Source of the DNA: Burkholderia ubonensis
Lineage (GTDB): Bacteria; Pseudomonadota; Gammaproteobacteria; Burkholderiales; Burkholderiaceae
Direction: 5' to 3'
DNA length: 64,000 nt
Assembly: GCF_001718695.1 (NCBI RefSeq)
Contig: NZ_CP013422.1
Location: forward strand, 1,860,001 to 1,924,000
Both the position numbers and the translations under genes were made by a program. The notes beneath the pieces were generated by a model that ran no database searches, had not been told where the DNA came from, and saw only the letters and a program-made list of their open reading frames with translations. Shown here piece after piece: positions 1 through 8,626 of the stretch (the stretch's first letter is position 1; every line of letters starts with the position of its first letter).

Positions 1-532
1 TCTTCGCGTAGACGACGAGCGTGTCGCAGTCGGGGCCGTTGGTGATCCACATCTTCGTGCCGTTCAGCACGTAGCGGTCGCCGCGCTTGTCCGCGCGCAG
101 CTTCATGCTGACGACGTCGGAGCCCGCGTTCGGCTCGCTCATCGCGAGCGCGCCGATGTGTTCGCCCGAGACGAGCTTCGGCAGGTATTTCCGTTTCTGC
201 GCGTCGGTGCCGTTGCGGTGGATCTGGTTCACGCACAGGTTCGAGTGCGCGCCGTACGACAGGCCGATCGACGCGGACGCGCGCGAGATCTCCTCCATCG
301 CGACCATGTGCGCGGTGTAGCCCATGTTCGCGCCGCCGTATTCTTCCGAGACGGTCATCCCGAGCACGCCGAGGTCGCCGAACTTCTTCCACAGATCCAT
401 CGGGAACTGGTCGGTGCGATCGACTTCCGCCGCGCGCGGCGCGATTTCCTTCGCCGCGAAGTTCGCGACGGCGTCGCGCAGCATCTCGATGTCTTCACCG
501 AGCATGAATTGCACGCCGGGCAAGTTGATCAT
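1..532 (-). CDS. liuA: Isovaleryl-CoA dehydrogenase, N-terminal part (runs off window)
   Basis: This gene encodes the first 177 residues of an acyl-CoA dehydrogenase, and the rest lies to the left of the window. The family oxidises short branched acyl-CoA esters with FAD and passes electrons to ETF. This member most resembles isovaleryl-CoA dehydrogenase of leucine breakdown. Visible signatures are [12 protein letters not shown] at residues 93-104, [10 protein letters not shown] at 130-139 (the FAD and substrate loop of the family) and [11 protein letters not shown] at 156-166. The ATG at 532 is preceded by a strong GGAGGAG ribosome site, which fixes the start. It is divergent from a TetR gene, and a TGAG-N5-CTCA palindrome lies about 50 bases upstream. 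The specific substrate is an inference from similarity, and other short-chain acyl-CoA dehydrogenases are possible. Confidence 0.88.
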   Translation of the reverse strand, partial: MINLPGVQFMLGEDIEMLRDAVANFAAKEIAPRAAEVDRTDQFPMDLWKKFGDLGVLGMTVSEEYGGANMGYTAHMVAMEEISRASASIGLSYGAHSNLCVNQIHRNGTDAQKRKYLPKLVSGEHIGALAMSEPNAGSDVVSMKLRADKRGDRYVLNGTKMWITNGPDCDTLVVYAK

Positions 533-578
533 GTCTCCTCCGTCTCCAGAAAGTGCGTGCGTTGCGCGCACCGATTTC

Positions 579-591
579 TGAGTTTTGCTCA
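579..591. promoter_or_regulatory. Palindrome TGAG-N5-CTCA, candidate TetR operator, site 1
   Basis: The sequence TGAG-TTTTG-CTCA is a dyad of the same form as the one at 680-692. It lies 47 bases upstream of the acyl-CoA dehydrogenase start. Two copies in one divergent intergenic region suggest an operator for the neighbouring TetR protein. This is inferred from sequence only. Confidence 0.45.
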
Positions 592-679
592 AAACCGGTT
601 GTCGCGCCGATTCGTTAGCCAATACTGCGGAAATTTTGTGTAGTTTCGCGCTTCGCGTGGGACGTCGTCAATAGTTTTT

Positions 680-692
680 TGAGTGACACTCA
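680..692. promoter_or_regulatory. Palindrome TGAG-N5-CTCA, candidate TetR operator, site 2
   Basis: TGAGTG-A-CACTCA is a perfect dyad with 6-base arms. It is placed 15 bases before the preferred ATG of the TetR gene, so binding there would block that gene. Its partner site is at 579-591, about 101 bases away centre to centre. Confidence 0.5.
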
Positions 693-706
693 GATATCAT
701 GGCCGG

Positions 707-1456
707 ATGACAGCCGTGCATCCGACCGACATCATGACCGACACCGTGAAGGCCGAGCGCGCCGACGCGCCCCGCGCGCCCGCCGGCCGCAAATCGCAGC
801 AGCGCGTGCAGGACATCCTGCGCGCCGGACGTGACGTGTTCGCCGAAAAGGGCTACGAGCACGCGACCGCCGCCGAGATCGCGCAGCGGGTCGGCGTGTC
901 CGAGGCGACCGTGTTCAGCTATTTCCGCGGCAAGCGCGAGCTGTGCGCGCGCGTGATCGCGGACTGGTATGACGAAATCATCGCGGCATTCGAGCTGGGG
1001 ATGCCGCAGGATGCGCCGGTGCAGCAGCAGTTCGCGTTCATCGTGCGCACCCACCTGCGGCTGATGCTCGTGAACGGCACCGGGCTGTGCGCGCTCGTGC
1101 TGTCGGAGGGGCGCGCGAAGCAGCATGCGCTGAGCGACGAGCTGACCGCGCTGCAGCGGCGCTACACGGCGCCGCTGATGGACGTGCTCGCGCGCGGGCA
1201 GGCGGCCGGCCAGGTACGCACCGACATGCCGCTGAGCCTGCTGCGCTCGATGGTGTTCGGGCCGATGGAGCACGTGCTGTGGGACGCGATTCTCGGGCAC
1301 CGGAAGCTCGATACGGAAACGACGGCCGCGCAGCTGATCGACATGCTGTGGGCGGCCGTGCAGCCGCCGGCGCCGGATCAGGCGGCGCTCGTGCGGTTCA
1401 GGAACGAGGTGGCCGAAGCGATGCGCCGGCTGGAAGGACACGCGCCGGAGGCATGA
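707..1456 (+). CDS. TetR-family transcriptional regulator
   Basis: This is a 249-residue one-component repressor. An N-terminal TetR helix-turn-helix is clear (the stretch TAAEIAQRVGVSEATVFSYF, roughly residues 53-72), followed by a helical ligand-binding half. The ATG at 707 is preferred over the upstream GTG at 683, because the GTG lies inside the TGAGTGACACTCA palindrome and would put an operator within the coding sequence. A further in-frame ATG at 734 is possible. The gene is divergent from the isovaleryl-CoA dehydrogenase gene, and the two related palindromes between them suggest control of itself and of that gene. The ligand is unknown. The family assignment is firm and the target is inferred. 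Confidence 0.88.
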   Translation: MTAVHPTDIMTDTVKAERADAPRAPAGRKSQQRVQDILRAGRDVFAEKGYEHATAAEIAQRVGVSEATVFSYFRGKRELCARVIADWYDEIIAAFELGMPQDAPVQQQFAFIVRTHLRLMLVNGTGLCALVLSEGRAKQHALSDELTALQRRYTAPLMDVLARGQAAGQVRTDMPLSLLRSMVFGPMEHVLWDAILGHRKLDTETTAAQLIDMLWAAVQPPAPDQAALVRFRNEVAEAMRRLEGHAPEA

Positions 1457-1526
1457 TGCGGGCGGCGAAGTTGTGCCGCCGTGATCCGTAGCTCGACGCG
1501 CGTGGCGCGATGGCGCCTCGCTGCCG

Positions 1527-2015
1527 CTACGACGCGTCCGCGGCCCGCAACGGCGCGCGGCTTTGCTCGTTGTTCAAATGGACGAACTTGCGCAACAGCC
1601 GCACCAGTTCGCGTGAGTCGTCTTCGCCCATCCCGTCGAACAGGCCCGCGCGCAACGCCTGCACCGACGGAATCAGATGCGTGAGCAGTTCGACGCCCGC
1701 CGGCGTCAACAGCAGGCGCCGCTGCCGCCGCGGCAGCACTTCGCGCACGATCAACCCTTTCGCTTCGAGGCGCGCCGCCAGATCGGCGGTCGTCGACGTG
1801 TCGAGCGCGACGCGCTGCGCCAGCGTCACCTGGTCGAGCCCGGGGCTTTCCTGGAGCATCCTCAGCACCGCGTACTGCACCGGCGTGACGTCGCGCCCCA
1901 GCTTCTCGTAGAACATCGCCACCGCGATCTGGTGCGCACGCCGGATCAGGTGTCCCGGTTCGTCGTACAGATCGAACGGGAAAGCCGGCGCGCTGGCGGG
2001 ATTCGTTTTTTCCAT
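1527..2015 (-). CDS. MarR-family regulator, probable regulator of vanAB
   Basis: This is a 162-residue winged-helix regulator. The MarR core is visible: TPVQYAVLRML, then a recognition region around LAQRVALDTSTTADLAARLEAKGL, then a basic wing (PRRQRRLLLTPAG). The ATG at 2015 starts MEKTNP, and a GTG five codons upstream is an alternative. The gene is divergent from vanA, and a 17-base dyad (2141-2157) overlaps the -10 of the vanA promoter, which fits repression relieved by an aromatic ligand. MarR proteins commonly sense phenolic acids; control of vanAB by vanillate is inferred from position. Confidence 0.88.
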   Translation of the reverse strand: MEKTNPASAPAFPFDLYDEPGHLIRRAHQIAVAMFYEKLGRDVTPVQYAVLRMLQESPGLDQVTLAQRVALDTSTTADLAARLEAKGLIVREVLPRRQRRLLLTPAGVELLTHLIPSVQALRAGLFDGMGEDDSRELVRLLRKFVHLNNEQSRAPLRAADAS

Positions 2016-2114
2016 GGATGAGTCGGTCACATAAGGCGGCGCACGCGGTCGCGCGCGCCAGCGGCATCGCGCGGCGTCGCGCCATTGGCCGGGAAAACCA
2101 GTATACCGCCCGCC

Positions 2115-2143
2115 TTGTCGTCGCCCATTTCGATAAGTACACT
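2115..2143 (+). promoter_or_regulatory. Candidate sigma-70 promoter of vanAB
   Basis: A -35 element TTGTCG (2115-2120) and a -10 element TACACT (2138-2143) are separated by exactly 17 bases and point toward vanA. The first bases of the operator-like dyad at 2141 overlap the -10. Confidence 0.5.
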
Positions 2144-2157
2144 GAATCTCATTCAGT
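2141..2157. promoter_or_regulatory. Dyad ACTGAAT-N3-ATTCAGT, candidate MarR operator
   Basis: Perfect 7-base arms with a 3-base spacer form a typical MarR-sized operator between the divergent MarR gene and vanA. It overlaps the -10 of the proposed vanA promoter, a position that would give repression. Confidence 0.55.
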
Positions 2158-2210
2158 ACACGAAATGAAGAAGTGCCGACCACCGGCACCGCCCCAAGGA
2201 GACGACGAAC

Positions 2211-3290
2211 GTGTTTCTCAAGAACGCTTGGTACGTGGCATGCACGCCCGATGAAATCGACGGCAAGCCGCTCGGCCGCAGAATCTGCAACGAATCGATG
2301 GTGTTCTATCGCGCGGCGGACGGCCGCGTCGCCGCGCTCGAGGATTTCTGCCCGCACCGCGGCGCGCCGCTGTCGCTCGGCTTCGTGCGCGACGGCGTGC
2401 TCGTCTGCGGCTATCACGGGCTGGAGATGGGCTGCAACGGCAAGACGGCGGCGATGCCCGGCCAGCGCGTCGGCGGCTTTCCGGCGATCCGCAGCTTTCC
2501 GGTGGTCGAGCGTTACGGCTTCGTGTGGGTGTGGCCGGGCGATGCGTCCCGCGCCGATCCGGCCGCCCTGCCCGCGCTGACGTGGGCCGACGATCCGGCG
2601 TGGGCGCACGGCGGCGGCCTGTATCACATCCGTTGCGACTACCGGCTGATGATCGACAACCTGATGGACCTCACGCACGAGACCTACGTGCACGCGACGA
2701 GCATCGGCCAGAAGGAAATCGACGAAGCACCGCCGAAGACCACCAGCCACGGCGACGAAGTCGTCACGAGCCGCTTCATGCACAACGTGATGCCGCCGCC
2801 GTTCTGGCAGATGGCGCTGCGCGGCAACGGGCTCGCCGACGACGTGCCGGTCGACCGCTGGCAGATCTGCCGCTTCACGCCACCGAGCCACGTGATGATC
2901 GAAGTGGGCGTCGCGCATGCGGGCCACGGCGGCTACGACGCGCCGGCGGAGCACAAGGCGTCGTCGATCGTCGTCGACTTCATCACGCCGGAAACCGACG
3001 GTTCGATCTGGTATTTCTGGGGAATGGCGCGCAACTTCCGGCCCGACGACGATGCGCTGACCGCGACGATCCGCGAAGGCCAGGGCAAGATCTTCGCCGA
3101 GGATCTCGAGATGCTCGAGCGCCAGCAGCGCAATCTCGAGCAATGGCCCGAGCGCAAGCTGCTGAAGCTCAATATCGACGCGGGCGGCGTGCTGTCGCGC
3201 AAGGTGATCGACCGGTTGCTCGCCGCCGAGGAGGCGGCCGGCGCGCCGTCGGCCGCGGGTGCGGTCGTGCGGATCGAGGCGGCGTCGTGA
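2211..3290 (+). CDS. vanA: Vanillate O-demethylase, Rieske oxygenase subunit
   Basis: This is a 359-residue terminal oxygenase that would convert vanillate to protocatechuate and formaldehyde using electrons from VanB. The Rieske 2Fe-2S ligands are C47-x-H49 and C66-x2-H69. The mononuclear iron site is in NLMDLTHETYVH, with H156 and H161 as ligands and D153 as the probable bridging aspartate. The start is a GTG at 2211 preceded by AAGGAGACGAC. The stop overlaps the GTG of vanB, so the two are translationally coupled. Length and N-terminal sequence match VanA well. Related two-component demethylases with other methoxyaromatic substrates remain possible. The cytoplasmic location fits the absence of a signal peptide. 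Confidence 0.9.
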   Translation: MFLKNAWYVACTPDEIDGKPLGRRICNESMVFYRAADGRVAALEDFCPHRGAPLSLGFVRDGVLVCGYHGLEMGCNGKTAAMPGQRVGGFPAIRSFPVVERYGFVWVWPGDASRADPAALPALTWADDPAWAHGGGLYHIRCDYRLMIDNLMDLTHETYVHATSIGQKEIDEAPPKTTSHGDEVVTSRFMHNVMPPPFWQMALRGNGLADDVPVDRWQICRFTPPSHVMIEVGVAHAGHGGYDAPAEHKASSIVVDFITPETDGSIWYFWGMARNFRPDDDALTATIREGQGKIFAEDLEMLERQQRNLEQWPERKLLKLNIDAGGVLSRKVIDRLLAAEEAAGAPSAAGAVVRIEAAS

Positions 3291-4252
3291 GCGCGCCGAC
3301 GCTGACCGTCCGGGTGGCCCGCAAGTGGCAGGAAGCGCGCGACATCTGCGGCTTCGAATTCGTCGCCGACGACGGTTCGCCGCTGCCCCGCTTCGACGCC
3401 GGCGCCCATATCGACGTCCATCTGCCGGGCGGCCTCGTGCGCCAGTATTCGCTGTGCAACGACCCGCGCCACGGCGATCGCTATCGGATAGCGGTGCTGC
3501 GCGACGCCGACGGCCGCGGCGGCTCACGTGCGATTCACGATGAGGTCAGGCAGGGCGACACGCTGCGCATCGGCATGCCGCGCAATCAGTTCCCGCTCGC
3601 GCGCGACGCTTCGCATCATCTGCTGCTCGCCGGCGGCATCGGCGTCACGCCGATGCTCAGCATGGCCGAACAGTTGTCCGCGGCCGGCGAGTCGTTCGAC
3701 CTGCATTACTGCGCGCGCTCGCTCGAACGCATGGCGTTCGTCGAGCAGATCAATACCGCCGCGTTCCGCGACCGCACGCGCCTGCACGTCGACGACGGCG
3801 ACGCCGCGCAACGCTTCGATCTCCCCGCGGTGCTCGACGCGGCGCCTGCCGGCACGCACCTGTACGTCTGCGGCCCGCGCGGTTTCATGGACGCGGTGCT
3901 GGACGCCGCACGCGCCCGCGGCTGGCCCGACGCGCGGCTGCACTACGAGTTCTTCGGCGGCGCGGTCGTCGCGTCGGGTGCGGAGCGCGCGTTCCAGGTC
4001 CGGCTCGCGAGCAGCGGCAAGGTTGTCGACGTGCCGGCGGATTGCACGGTCGTCGCCGCGCTCGCGGCCCACGGCATCGACGTGCTGACCTCGTGCGAGC
4101 AGGGCGTATGCGGCACCTGCGTGACGCGCGTGCTCGAAGGCGAGCCCGACCATCGCGATTCGTATCTGACGGAAGCGGAACAGGCCGCCGGCGACCAGTT
4201 CATGCCCTGCTGTTCGCGTGCCCGCAGCGACCTGCTCGTGCTCGACCTGTAG
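3287..4252 (+). CDS. vanB: Vanillate O-demethylase, ferredoxin-reductase subunit
   Basis: This is a 321-residue electron-transfer partner of VanA in the phthalate dioxygenase reductase class. In order it has a flavin-binding barrel with RQYSL at 52-56, an NAD(P)H-binding domain with GGIGVTPM at 116-123 and CGPRGFM near 195-201, and a C-terminal plant-type 2Fe-2S domain with C270, C275, C278 and C308. The start is a GTG at 3287 whose last bases lie in the TGA of vanA (GTGA overlap), so the pair forms one operon with fixed stoichiometry. The key residues are all present. Confidence 0.9.
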   Translation: MSAPTLTVRVARKWQEARDICGFEFVADDGSPLPRFDAGAHIDVHLPGGLVRQYSLCNDPRHGDRYRIAVLRDADGRGGSRAIHDEVRQGDTLRIGMPRNQFPLARDASHHLLLAGGIGVTPMLSMAEQLSAAGESFDLHYCARSLERMAFVEQINTAAFRDRTRLHVDDGDAAQRFDLPAVLDAAPAGTHLYVCGPRGFMDAVLDAARARGWPDARLHYEFFGGAVVASGAERAFQVRLASSGKVVDVPADCTVVAALAAHGIDVLTSCEQGVCGTCVTRVLEGEPDHRDSYLTEAEQAAGDQFMPCCSRARSDLLVLDL

Positions 4253-4378
4253 ACGCGGCACGCGGGCGGCCATAGGCCGCCGTTCCCGATGCAGCAGACG
4301 ATCGACGTGTCACCCACACGGCGGTCACTTCGCGAGCCGCGGCCGCGACGGCTTCGACGTGCGCCGTCCCACATTTAC

Positions 4379-4400
4379 AATTGAAAACGATTCTCATTAC
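4379..4400. promoter_or_regulatory. Fur-box-like site before the siderophore receptor gene
   Basis: An A/T-rich stretch containing TTGAAAACGATTCTCATTAC resembles the Fur consensus (GATAATGATAATCATTATC). It stands out from the GC-rich surroundings about 80 bases before the receptor start. This suggests iron repression of the downstream gene. Confidence 0.6.
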
Positions 4401-4479
4401 ATATATCATGCGCATCCTGCCGCGGTGACGCATTCGGACGCTGCGGCTCTTTCCTCAGCACTCCGTCATTGAACGATTC

Positions 4480-6675
4480 ATGTCATTTCGTCGACCGCTC
4501 CGCCGCGCGCGGGCTTTGCGTCCGTGGCGCGCGGGCCTGCCTGCCCTGATCACCCTTTGCGTCGCCGGCGGCGCACACGCGCAGGCCCAGCGTGCCGCGC
4601 CTGCCTCGGCGGCCTCGGCGGCCGACGCGGCGTCGCCCGCCGCGCCGCCCGCGGCCGAACGCGAACTGCCGACGATCAGCGTCAACGCGTCGGCCGTCGC
4701 CGACCCGACCATCGGCTACCAGCCGCGCACCAGCAGCATCGCGGGCGGCGACGATCGCGCGCTCAAGGACATTCCGCAATCGATCGCCGTCGTCAGCAGC
4801 AGCGTGATGCAGGACCAGCAGGCCCGCTCGCTCGACGACGTGCTCGGCAACATCAGCGGCGTCACGCAGACCAACACGCTCGGCGGCACGCGCGACGCGT
4901 TCATCAAGCGCGGCTTCGGCTCGAACAACGACGGCTCCGTGCTCGTCGACGGCATGCGCACGCCGGTGCTGCACAGCTATCTCGCGACGATCGACCGCGT
5001 CGAAGTGCTGAAGGGCCCCGCGTCGCTGCTCTACGGCATGCAGGACCCGGGCGGCGTGATCAACCTCGTCACGCGCAAGCCGGAAGACACGTTCGGCGGC
5101 TCGATCTCCGCGACGCGCACGAGCCACGGCGGCGCGGGCGCGGCGTTCGATCTCACCGGCCCGCTCGGCAAGCCCGGCCAGGTCGCGGGCGGCACGCTTG
5201 CGTTCCGCCTGACCGGCGAATACGACACGAGCCGCTACTGGCGCACCTTCGGCCGCACCCGCGATGCGCTGATCGCGCCCGCGCTGTCGTGGCGCGACGC
5301 GAATACGTCGATCGACGTCAGCTACCAGTACGTCGACTACACGACGCCGTTCGATCGCGGCACGGCGCTCGTCAACGGCCGCCTCGACGATGCGCTGCGC
5401 GATCGCCGCTACGAGGAGGCGTGGTCGCAGAGCAGCGGCATCCAGGAGACGCTCCGCGCGCGCATCGAGCATCGCCTGTCCGACGCGTGGCGGCTGCGTG
5501 CCACCTACGACTGGGGCCGCGACCGCTACGCGCAATACATCACGCGCGCCACCGGCCTGAACGGCGCGACGGGCGCGATGATGCGCTCGTCCGACGCGAA
5601 CCTCGGGCGCAATGATTCAGACCAGATCACGACGCTCGGCCTGCTCGGCAACGTGACGCTCGCGGGGATGAAGCACGCGCTCTACGTCGGCGGCGAATAC
5701 GAGCGGCAGCGCAGCTTCCGCGGCGACACGATCCGCGGCAAGGCGACGCCCGGCTTCAACCTGTTCGATCCGGTCTACGGCCTGCTCGCGCCCGGCGGCA
5801 CGCCGAGCAAGACGCAAAGCGACAACCTGTCGAAGGTGCACGCGTATTCGGTCGTCCTGCAGGACTCGGTGAACCTGACCGAACGGCTCACCGCGGTGGC
5901 CGGGCTGCGCTGGGAGGACTGGCAGCAGGAGTCCGGGACGGGGCGGCCGTTCGTGTTCGCGGACCGCTCGCACGGAAACGTGTGGCTGCCGCAGTTCGGG
6001 CTCGCGTACGCGCTCACGCCGGCGCTGACCGCGTACGCGAACGTGAGCCGCTCGTTCAAGCCGAACGTGTCGTCGAACGCCGCCGCGCCGCTCGCGCCGG
6101 AATTCGGCCGCGTGGTCGAAGCGGGCCTCAAGTTCAGCCTCGAGCCCGCGATCACCGGCACGCTGGCGGTCTACCAGATCGACAAGCGCAACGTCGCGGT
6201 GACCGTCGACAACGTGACGTCGACGATCGGCGCCGCGCGCTCGCGCGGGATCGAACTCGACGTCGCGGGGCAGCTCACGCGCCACTGGAGCGTGATCGGC
6301 AGCTATGCGTATACGAACGCGAACGACCGCGAGGCCAACCAGCCGCTGATCAACGTCGCGCACCACACCGGCAGCCTGTTCGCGGTGTACGACACGGCCA
6401 TCGCGAACCTGCCGGGCCGCTGGCGCTTCGGCGGCGGCGCGCGCTTCGTCGGCGCGCGGCCCGGGGATACGGTGAACCGCTTCACGCTGCCCGGCTACGT
6501 GAGCGTCGACGCGTTCGCGGCCTACGAGACGACGATCGGCAAGTTCCCGACGCGCATCCAGCTCAACGTGAAGAACCTGCTCGACAAGACTTACTACCCG
6601 TCGAGCAACAGCAACCTGATCGTCGCGGTCGGCGAGCCTCGGCTCGTCACGCTGACGACGACCGTGTCGTTCTGA
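4480..6675 (+). CDS. TonB-dependent siderophore receptor
   Basis: This is a 731-residue outer-membrane receptor for a ferric siderophore. A basic signal peptide ends near AGGAHA (residue 34) and is followed by an Ala/Pro-rich linker. A TonB-box-like stretch (ELPTISV) comes next, then the plug domain (IPQSIAVVSSSVMQDQQ through VEVLKGPASLLYGMQDPGGVINLVTRKP). A 22-strand barrel ends with a terminal aromatic residue (VSF). There is no N-terminal STN signalling domain, so it is probably a plain transporter. A Fur-like box lies upstream. No siderophore biosynthesis genes are adjacent, and the substrate cannot be told. The gene is convergent with the next one, with only 28 bases between stops. Confidence 0.92.
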   Translation: MSFRRPLRRARALRPWRAGLPALITLCVAGGAHAQAQRAAPASAASAADAASPAAPPAAERELPTISVNASAVADPTIGYQPRTSSIAGGDDRALKDIPQSIAVVSSSVMQDQQARSLDDVLGNISGVTQTNTLGGTRDAFIKRGFGSNNDGSVLVDGMRTPVLHSYLATIDRVEVLKGPASLLYGMQDPGGVINLVTRKPEDTFGGSISATRTSHGGAGAAFDLTGPLGKPGQVAGGTLAFRLTGEYDTSRYWRTFGRTRDALIAPALSWRDANTSIDVSYQYVDYTTPFDRGTALVNGRLDDALRDRRYEEAWSQSSGIQETLRARIEHRLSDAWRLRATYDWGRDRYAQYITRATGLNGATGAMMRSSDANLGRNDSDQITTLGLLGNVTLAGMKHALYVGGEYERQRSFRGDTIRGKATPGFNLFDPVYGLLAPGGTPSKTQSDNLSKVHAYSVVLQDSVNLTERLTAVAGLRWEDWQQESGTGRPFVFADRSHGNVWLPQFGLAYALTPALTAYANVSRSFKPNVSSNAAAPLAPEFGRVVEAGLKFSLEPAITGTLAVYQIDKRNVAVTVDNVTSTIGAARSRGIELDVAGQLTRHWSVIGSYAYTNANDREANQPLINVAHHTGSLFAVYDTAIANLPGRWRFGGGARFVGARPGDTVNRFTLPGYVSVDAFAAYETTIGKFPTRIQLNVKNLLDKTYYPSSNSNLIVAVGEPRLVTLTTTVSF

Positions 6676-6703
6676 TGCGCGGCGGCCGCGCGCCACACGC
6701 GCG

Positions 6704-8626
6704 TCACGGACGCCAGCGATACACGACGATGCTGGAGCCGTTGTAGTTGTCCTTCGTGATCACGTACTCGCCGGTCGAGCGGAGATATGCGCGGATTCCG
6801 TACATCGAGTCGACGTCGTTGCCGACGTCCATCGCCGCCGGGTTCGAATTCGTCAGCGTCGTGACGAGGCTGCCGGTATCGAGATCGAACACGTCGATGT
6901 TCGGCACCGTGTGCACGTAGCCGACGAACAGGTAACGGCCGGCCGCCGCGATCGATTTCGGGTTGGGGCTCGTGAGCGTGATCACCGGGTTCGGCGCGGT
7001 CGTGTTGCCGGCCTTCCAGCCGTGATAGACCTCGATGTAGCCGTTCATCGCCGTCCAGTCCCAGTTCCCCGCGAGGCCCTGCGCGAGGATCATCGTGTCG
7101 CTGTCCGACTGGTAGACGATGCGCGTGACCGGCGCGACGGTGGCCGGCACCGGAATCGTCGTCGGCTTGCCCCATGACGGCTTGCCGGTCGCGTCGAAGC
7201 CCGTCATCAGATAGTGGGTGATCGCGTTCGTGCCGTTGAGGCCGGCCCACACGTCGCCGTTGCCGTCGATCGCGAAGCCCGCGGTGACCTGCAGCGTCGT
7301 GTTGAACGGCTTGCCCGGCAGCGAGCCGGCCGGAATCGCGATGTAGCCGCTCGCCGCGTTGAAGTAGTAGAAGTTGAAGTTGCCGGGGTTCTGGCCGGAC
7401 GCGACGAGAATCCGGTTGCCGCCGACCGTCACGAGCTGGCCGAAATGCTGGCCGCGCTGATAGTCCTTCATGTCGAGGCGCGGATCGCGCGGATAGGTGA
7501 ACGGATCGATCGTGTTCGCGACGAACGTGCCGCCCGCGGTGCCCGTATAGATGTTGGTGCCGCTGTAGAAGAACGCGCCGTCCGTCGCCGGGTCCGGCGC
7601 GGCGATCGCCTCGAAGTTCAGCGCCTGCAGCTTCCATTGCAGCGCGCCCGCCGGACTGTACGCATGCAGGTCGGTGCTGCCGTTGCGCCCGAGGTCCCAG
7701 CCGCCGCCCCACGCGTTGTTCAGCACGTACAGGTTGCCCGCGGCATCCTTGCCGATGCCCGCGACCCGCGTGAAGCGCTTGTCGCCGACCTGCCCCTTGA
7801 TGCCCGACGTGGTGTCGAGATAGCCGCCCTGCACGCCGAACGTGCCGACCTGCGCGGGCTGGCCCGCGAGCGCGTAGATCTTGATGTTCATGTCCGGGCC
7901 TTCATCGCCCACCAGCAACTGCCCGCTCGGCGCATCGAAATAAAGCGAAGCCGGCCGCGCGCGGGCCGCCATCTGGATCGTGCCCAGCGCGGTGCCGCTC
8001 GGGCTGTACTGCACGACCACGCCCGCGCTCTTGCGCGCGACCCACAGGTTGCCCGCGGCGTCGAGCGCGAGCGCGCCGGGGCCCGTCACGTTGATGTCGC
8101 GCTGCCAGACGCCGTTGGTCGTAAAGACACGCACGCGATTGCCGTAGAAATCGCTCACGTACAGCAGCGTGCCGGCCGTCGCGAGCCCGGTGATCACGTC
8201 TGCGTACTGCACGCCCGTCCACACGCTGACCGGAATGCGCAGGTCGCGGGTGTTCGTCGACCGGTTGTAGCGCCCCACCGATCCGCTGCCGAAGGTCCGG
8301 TTGTAGCCGAGCGCGACGAACAGCGACGACGCGTTGCCGGTGATGGCCCCGCCCTGGAACTCGTCGTGCAGCCCGATCGTGCCGATGCCCTGGCCGTTCT
8401 GGTACATCGCGACGCCGCCCGCGTTTTCGTCCCAGCGCGACGACGTGTAGATCACGCCTTCCGGCGCGACCCACATCGACCGCGCGCCGTTGCCGACGTG
8501 CGCGGCGATCGTGCCGAACGTGTTCGCGATCCAGTCGGTCGAGTATTGCGTCTGCGCGTGGGCGAGCGGTGCCGTGAGCATCATGCATGCCGCAAGCAAT
8601 ACCGCGCCGATTCGTTTCACTGACAT
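6704..8626 (-). CDS. Secreted NHL/SMP-30-like beta-propeller protein of unknown role
   Basis: The ATG at 8626 follows GGGAG at good spacing and begins a clear signal peptide (MSVKRIGAVLLAACMMLTAPLAHA). The ATG 19 codons upstream is less likely. The 640-residue protein has repeated segments of the type LALDAAGNLWVARKSAGVVVQYSPSG and GKDAAGNLYVLNN. These resemble NHL or SMP-30 propeller blades, in which a conserved Asp/Gly turn precedes LY/LWV. The later part has further blades ending in YLFVGYVHTVPNIDVFDL. It is probably periplasmic or extracellular and binding or enzymatic in a general sense, but no catalytic signature is evident. I do not recognise a named family member. Confidence 0.7.
   Translation of the reverse strand: MSVKRIGAVLLAACMMLTAPLAHAQTQYSTDWIANTFGTIAAHVGNGARSMWVAPEGVIYTSSRWDENAGGVAMYQNGQGIGTIGLHDEFQGGAITGNASSLFVALGYNRTFGSGSVGRYNRSTNTRDLRIPVSVWTGVQYADVITGLATAGTLLYVSDFYGNRVRVFTTNGVWQRDINVTGPGALALDAAGNLWVARKSAGVVVQYSPSGTALGTIQMAARARPASLYFDAPSGQLLVGDEGPDMNIKIYALAGQPAQVGTFGVQGGYLDTTSGIKGQVGDKRFTRVAGIGKDAAGNLYVLNNAWGGGWDLGRNGSTDLHAYSPAGALQWKLQALNFEAIAAPDPATDGAFFYSGTNIYTGTAGGTFVANTIDPFTYPRDPRLDMKDYQRGQHFGQLVTVGGNRILVASGQNPGNFNFYYFNAASGYIAIPAGSLPGKPFNTTLQVTAGFAIDGNGDVWAGLNGTNAITHYLMTGFDATGKPSWGKPTTIPVPATVAPVTRIVYQSDSDTMILAQGLAGNWDWTAMNGYIEVYHGWKAGNTTAPNPVITLTSPNPKSIAAAGRYLFVGYVHTVPNIDVFDLDTGSLVTTLTNSNPAAMDVGNDVDSMYGIRAYLRSTGEYVITKDNYNGSSIVVYRWRP

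Noticed and set aside
1527..3527. A 666-residue minus-strand open frame
   Set aside because: Most of it is the complement of vanA/vanB with Arg-rich, low-complexity translation. Only the MarR part (to 2015) is protein-like.
7214..8623. A 469-residue plus-strand open frame
   Set aside because: It is antisense to the signal-peptide propeller gene and its translation is His/Arg/Val shadow sequence typical of GC-rich opposite strands.
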